Positions 58,872 through 58,948 of a DNA stretch of 58,948 nucleotides are shown piece by piece. Location: positions 1 through 58,948 of the forward strand of contig SHBR01000008.1 in assembly GCA_004212795.1 (NCBI GenBank). The letters run 5' to 3'. The stretch's first letter is position 1. Every line of letters starts with the position of its first letter. Source of the DNA: Candidatus Thioglobus sp. Its GTDB lineage: Bacteria > Pseudomonadota > Gammaproteobacteria > Arenicellales > UBA868. A program made the translations under genes and the position numbers. The notes below the pieces were generated by a model that had not been told where the DNA came from, ran no database searches, and worked only from the letters and a program-made list of their open reading frames with translations.

Positions 58872-58948
58872 AAGGCACACCGATATAGAGGTGGTTACTC
58901 AAGATTGAGCATTGAAAGCCTACGCTTTCTGACCTGAAAGCGTCGATA

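Noticed and set aside
58914-58929. GAAAGC/GCTTTC hairpin near the right edge
   Set aside because: Only a 6-bp stem and no following T-run within the window; not supported as a terminator.

Overview
The window is a gene-dense stretch of a bacterial chromosome, most likely a marine proteobacterium that feeds on dissolved osmolytes and amino acids. The long single-chain type of PurL (only its C-terminal glutaminase part is present), the CCA-encoding tRNA-Leu(CAA), PanB and the SufE and YciB families fit Gammaproteobacteria. Many catabolic genes (DddQ-type cupin, heterotetrameric sarcosine oxidase, AapJQMP-type transporter, BolA of the HAGHAGA type) are the kind also common in marine Alphaproteobacteria, so the assignment is an inference. 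I see no insertion sequence, CRISPR array or rRNA. One foreign-looking patch lies beside the tRNA.

Layout. 1-2541: purL end, a probable DUF697 remnant and ETF-ubiquinone oxidoreductase. 2725-7514: a + strand run of PHP phosphoesterase, SDR dehydrogenase, SLC13 permease and M24 peptidase. 7562-11588: VOC protein and acyl-CoA ligase, divergent from class I PHA synthase; the PHA synthase has a clear promoter overlapped by a 15-bp palindrome. 11607-19166: a six-gene - strand operon for a peptide/opine-type ABC transporter with a glycerophosphodiesterase and a methyltransferase. 19318-28547: an Fe-S protein, glyA, then soxB-soxD-soxA with a BKACE gene inserted before soxG, and a class IV aminotransferase. 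28704-36417: bioY, two AOR-family tungsten/molybdenum oxidoreductases, a polyferredoxin, a MoaD-like protein and two FAD oxidoreductases. 36483-41372: a DddQ-like DMSP lyase, an orphan fused ABC ATPase, SufE, an MFS carrier and an HNH nuclease. 41383-45780: aapJQMP amino-acid transporter with a structured 5' leader. 45837-47193: lipA and gcvH. 47276-48310: asparaginase. 48344-50978: yciB-bolA followed by an undescribed MotA/ExbB-like, ExbD-like and membrane-protein cassette. 51154-54941: panB, an autotransporter-like outer-membrane protein and two small proteins. 55002-55900: tRNA-Leu and a phage-type single-stranded-DNA-binding-like gene with its own terminator. 56138-58871: PhyH dioxygenase, choline-sulfatase (betC) and a tiny lipoprotein.

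How it fits together. Choline-O-sulfate (BetC), sarcosine (SoxBDAG), serine/glycine (GlyA, GcvH, LipA), possibly carnitine-type beta-keto acids (BKACE) and DMSP (DddQ-like) point to use of methylated and sulfated osmolytes. Amino acids and peptides enter through the Aap and Opp-type transporters and asparaginase, surplus carbon can be stored as PHA, and electrons from flavin dehydrogenases reach quinone through ETF-QO.

The best candidates for something new are the proton-channel cassette at 48344-50131, the structured leader of aapJ at 45643-45745, the BKACE gene embedded in the sarcosine oxidase operon, the twin-AOR cluster, and the phage-like orphan next to tRNA-Leu.
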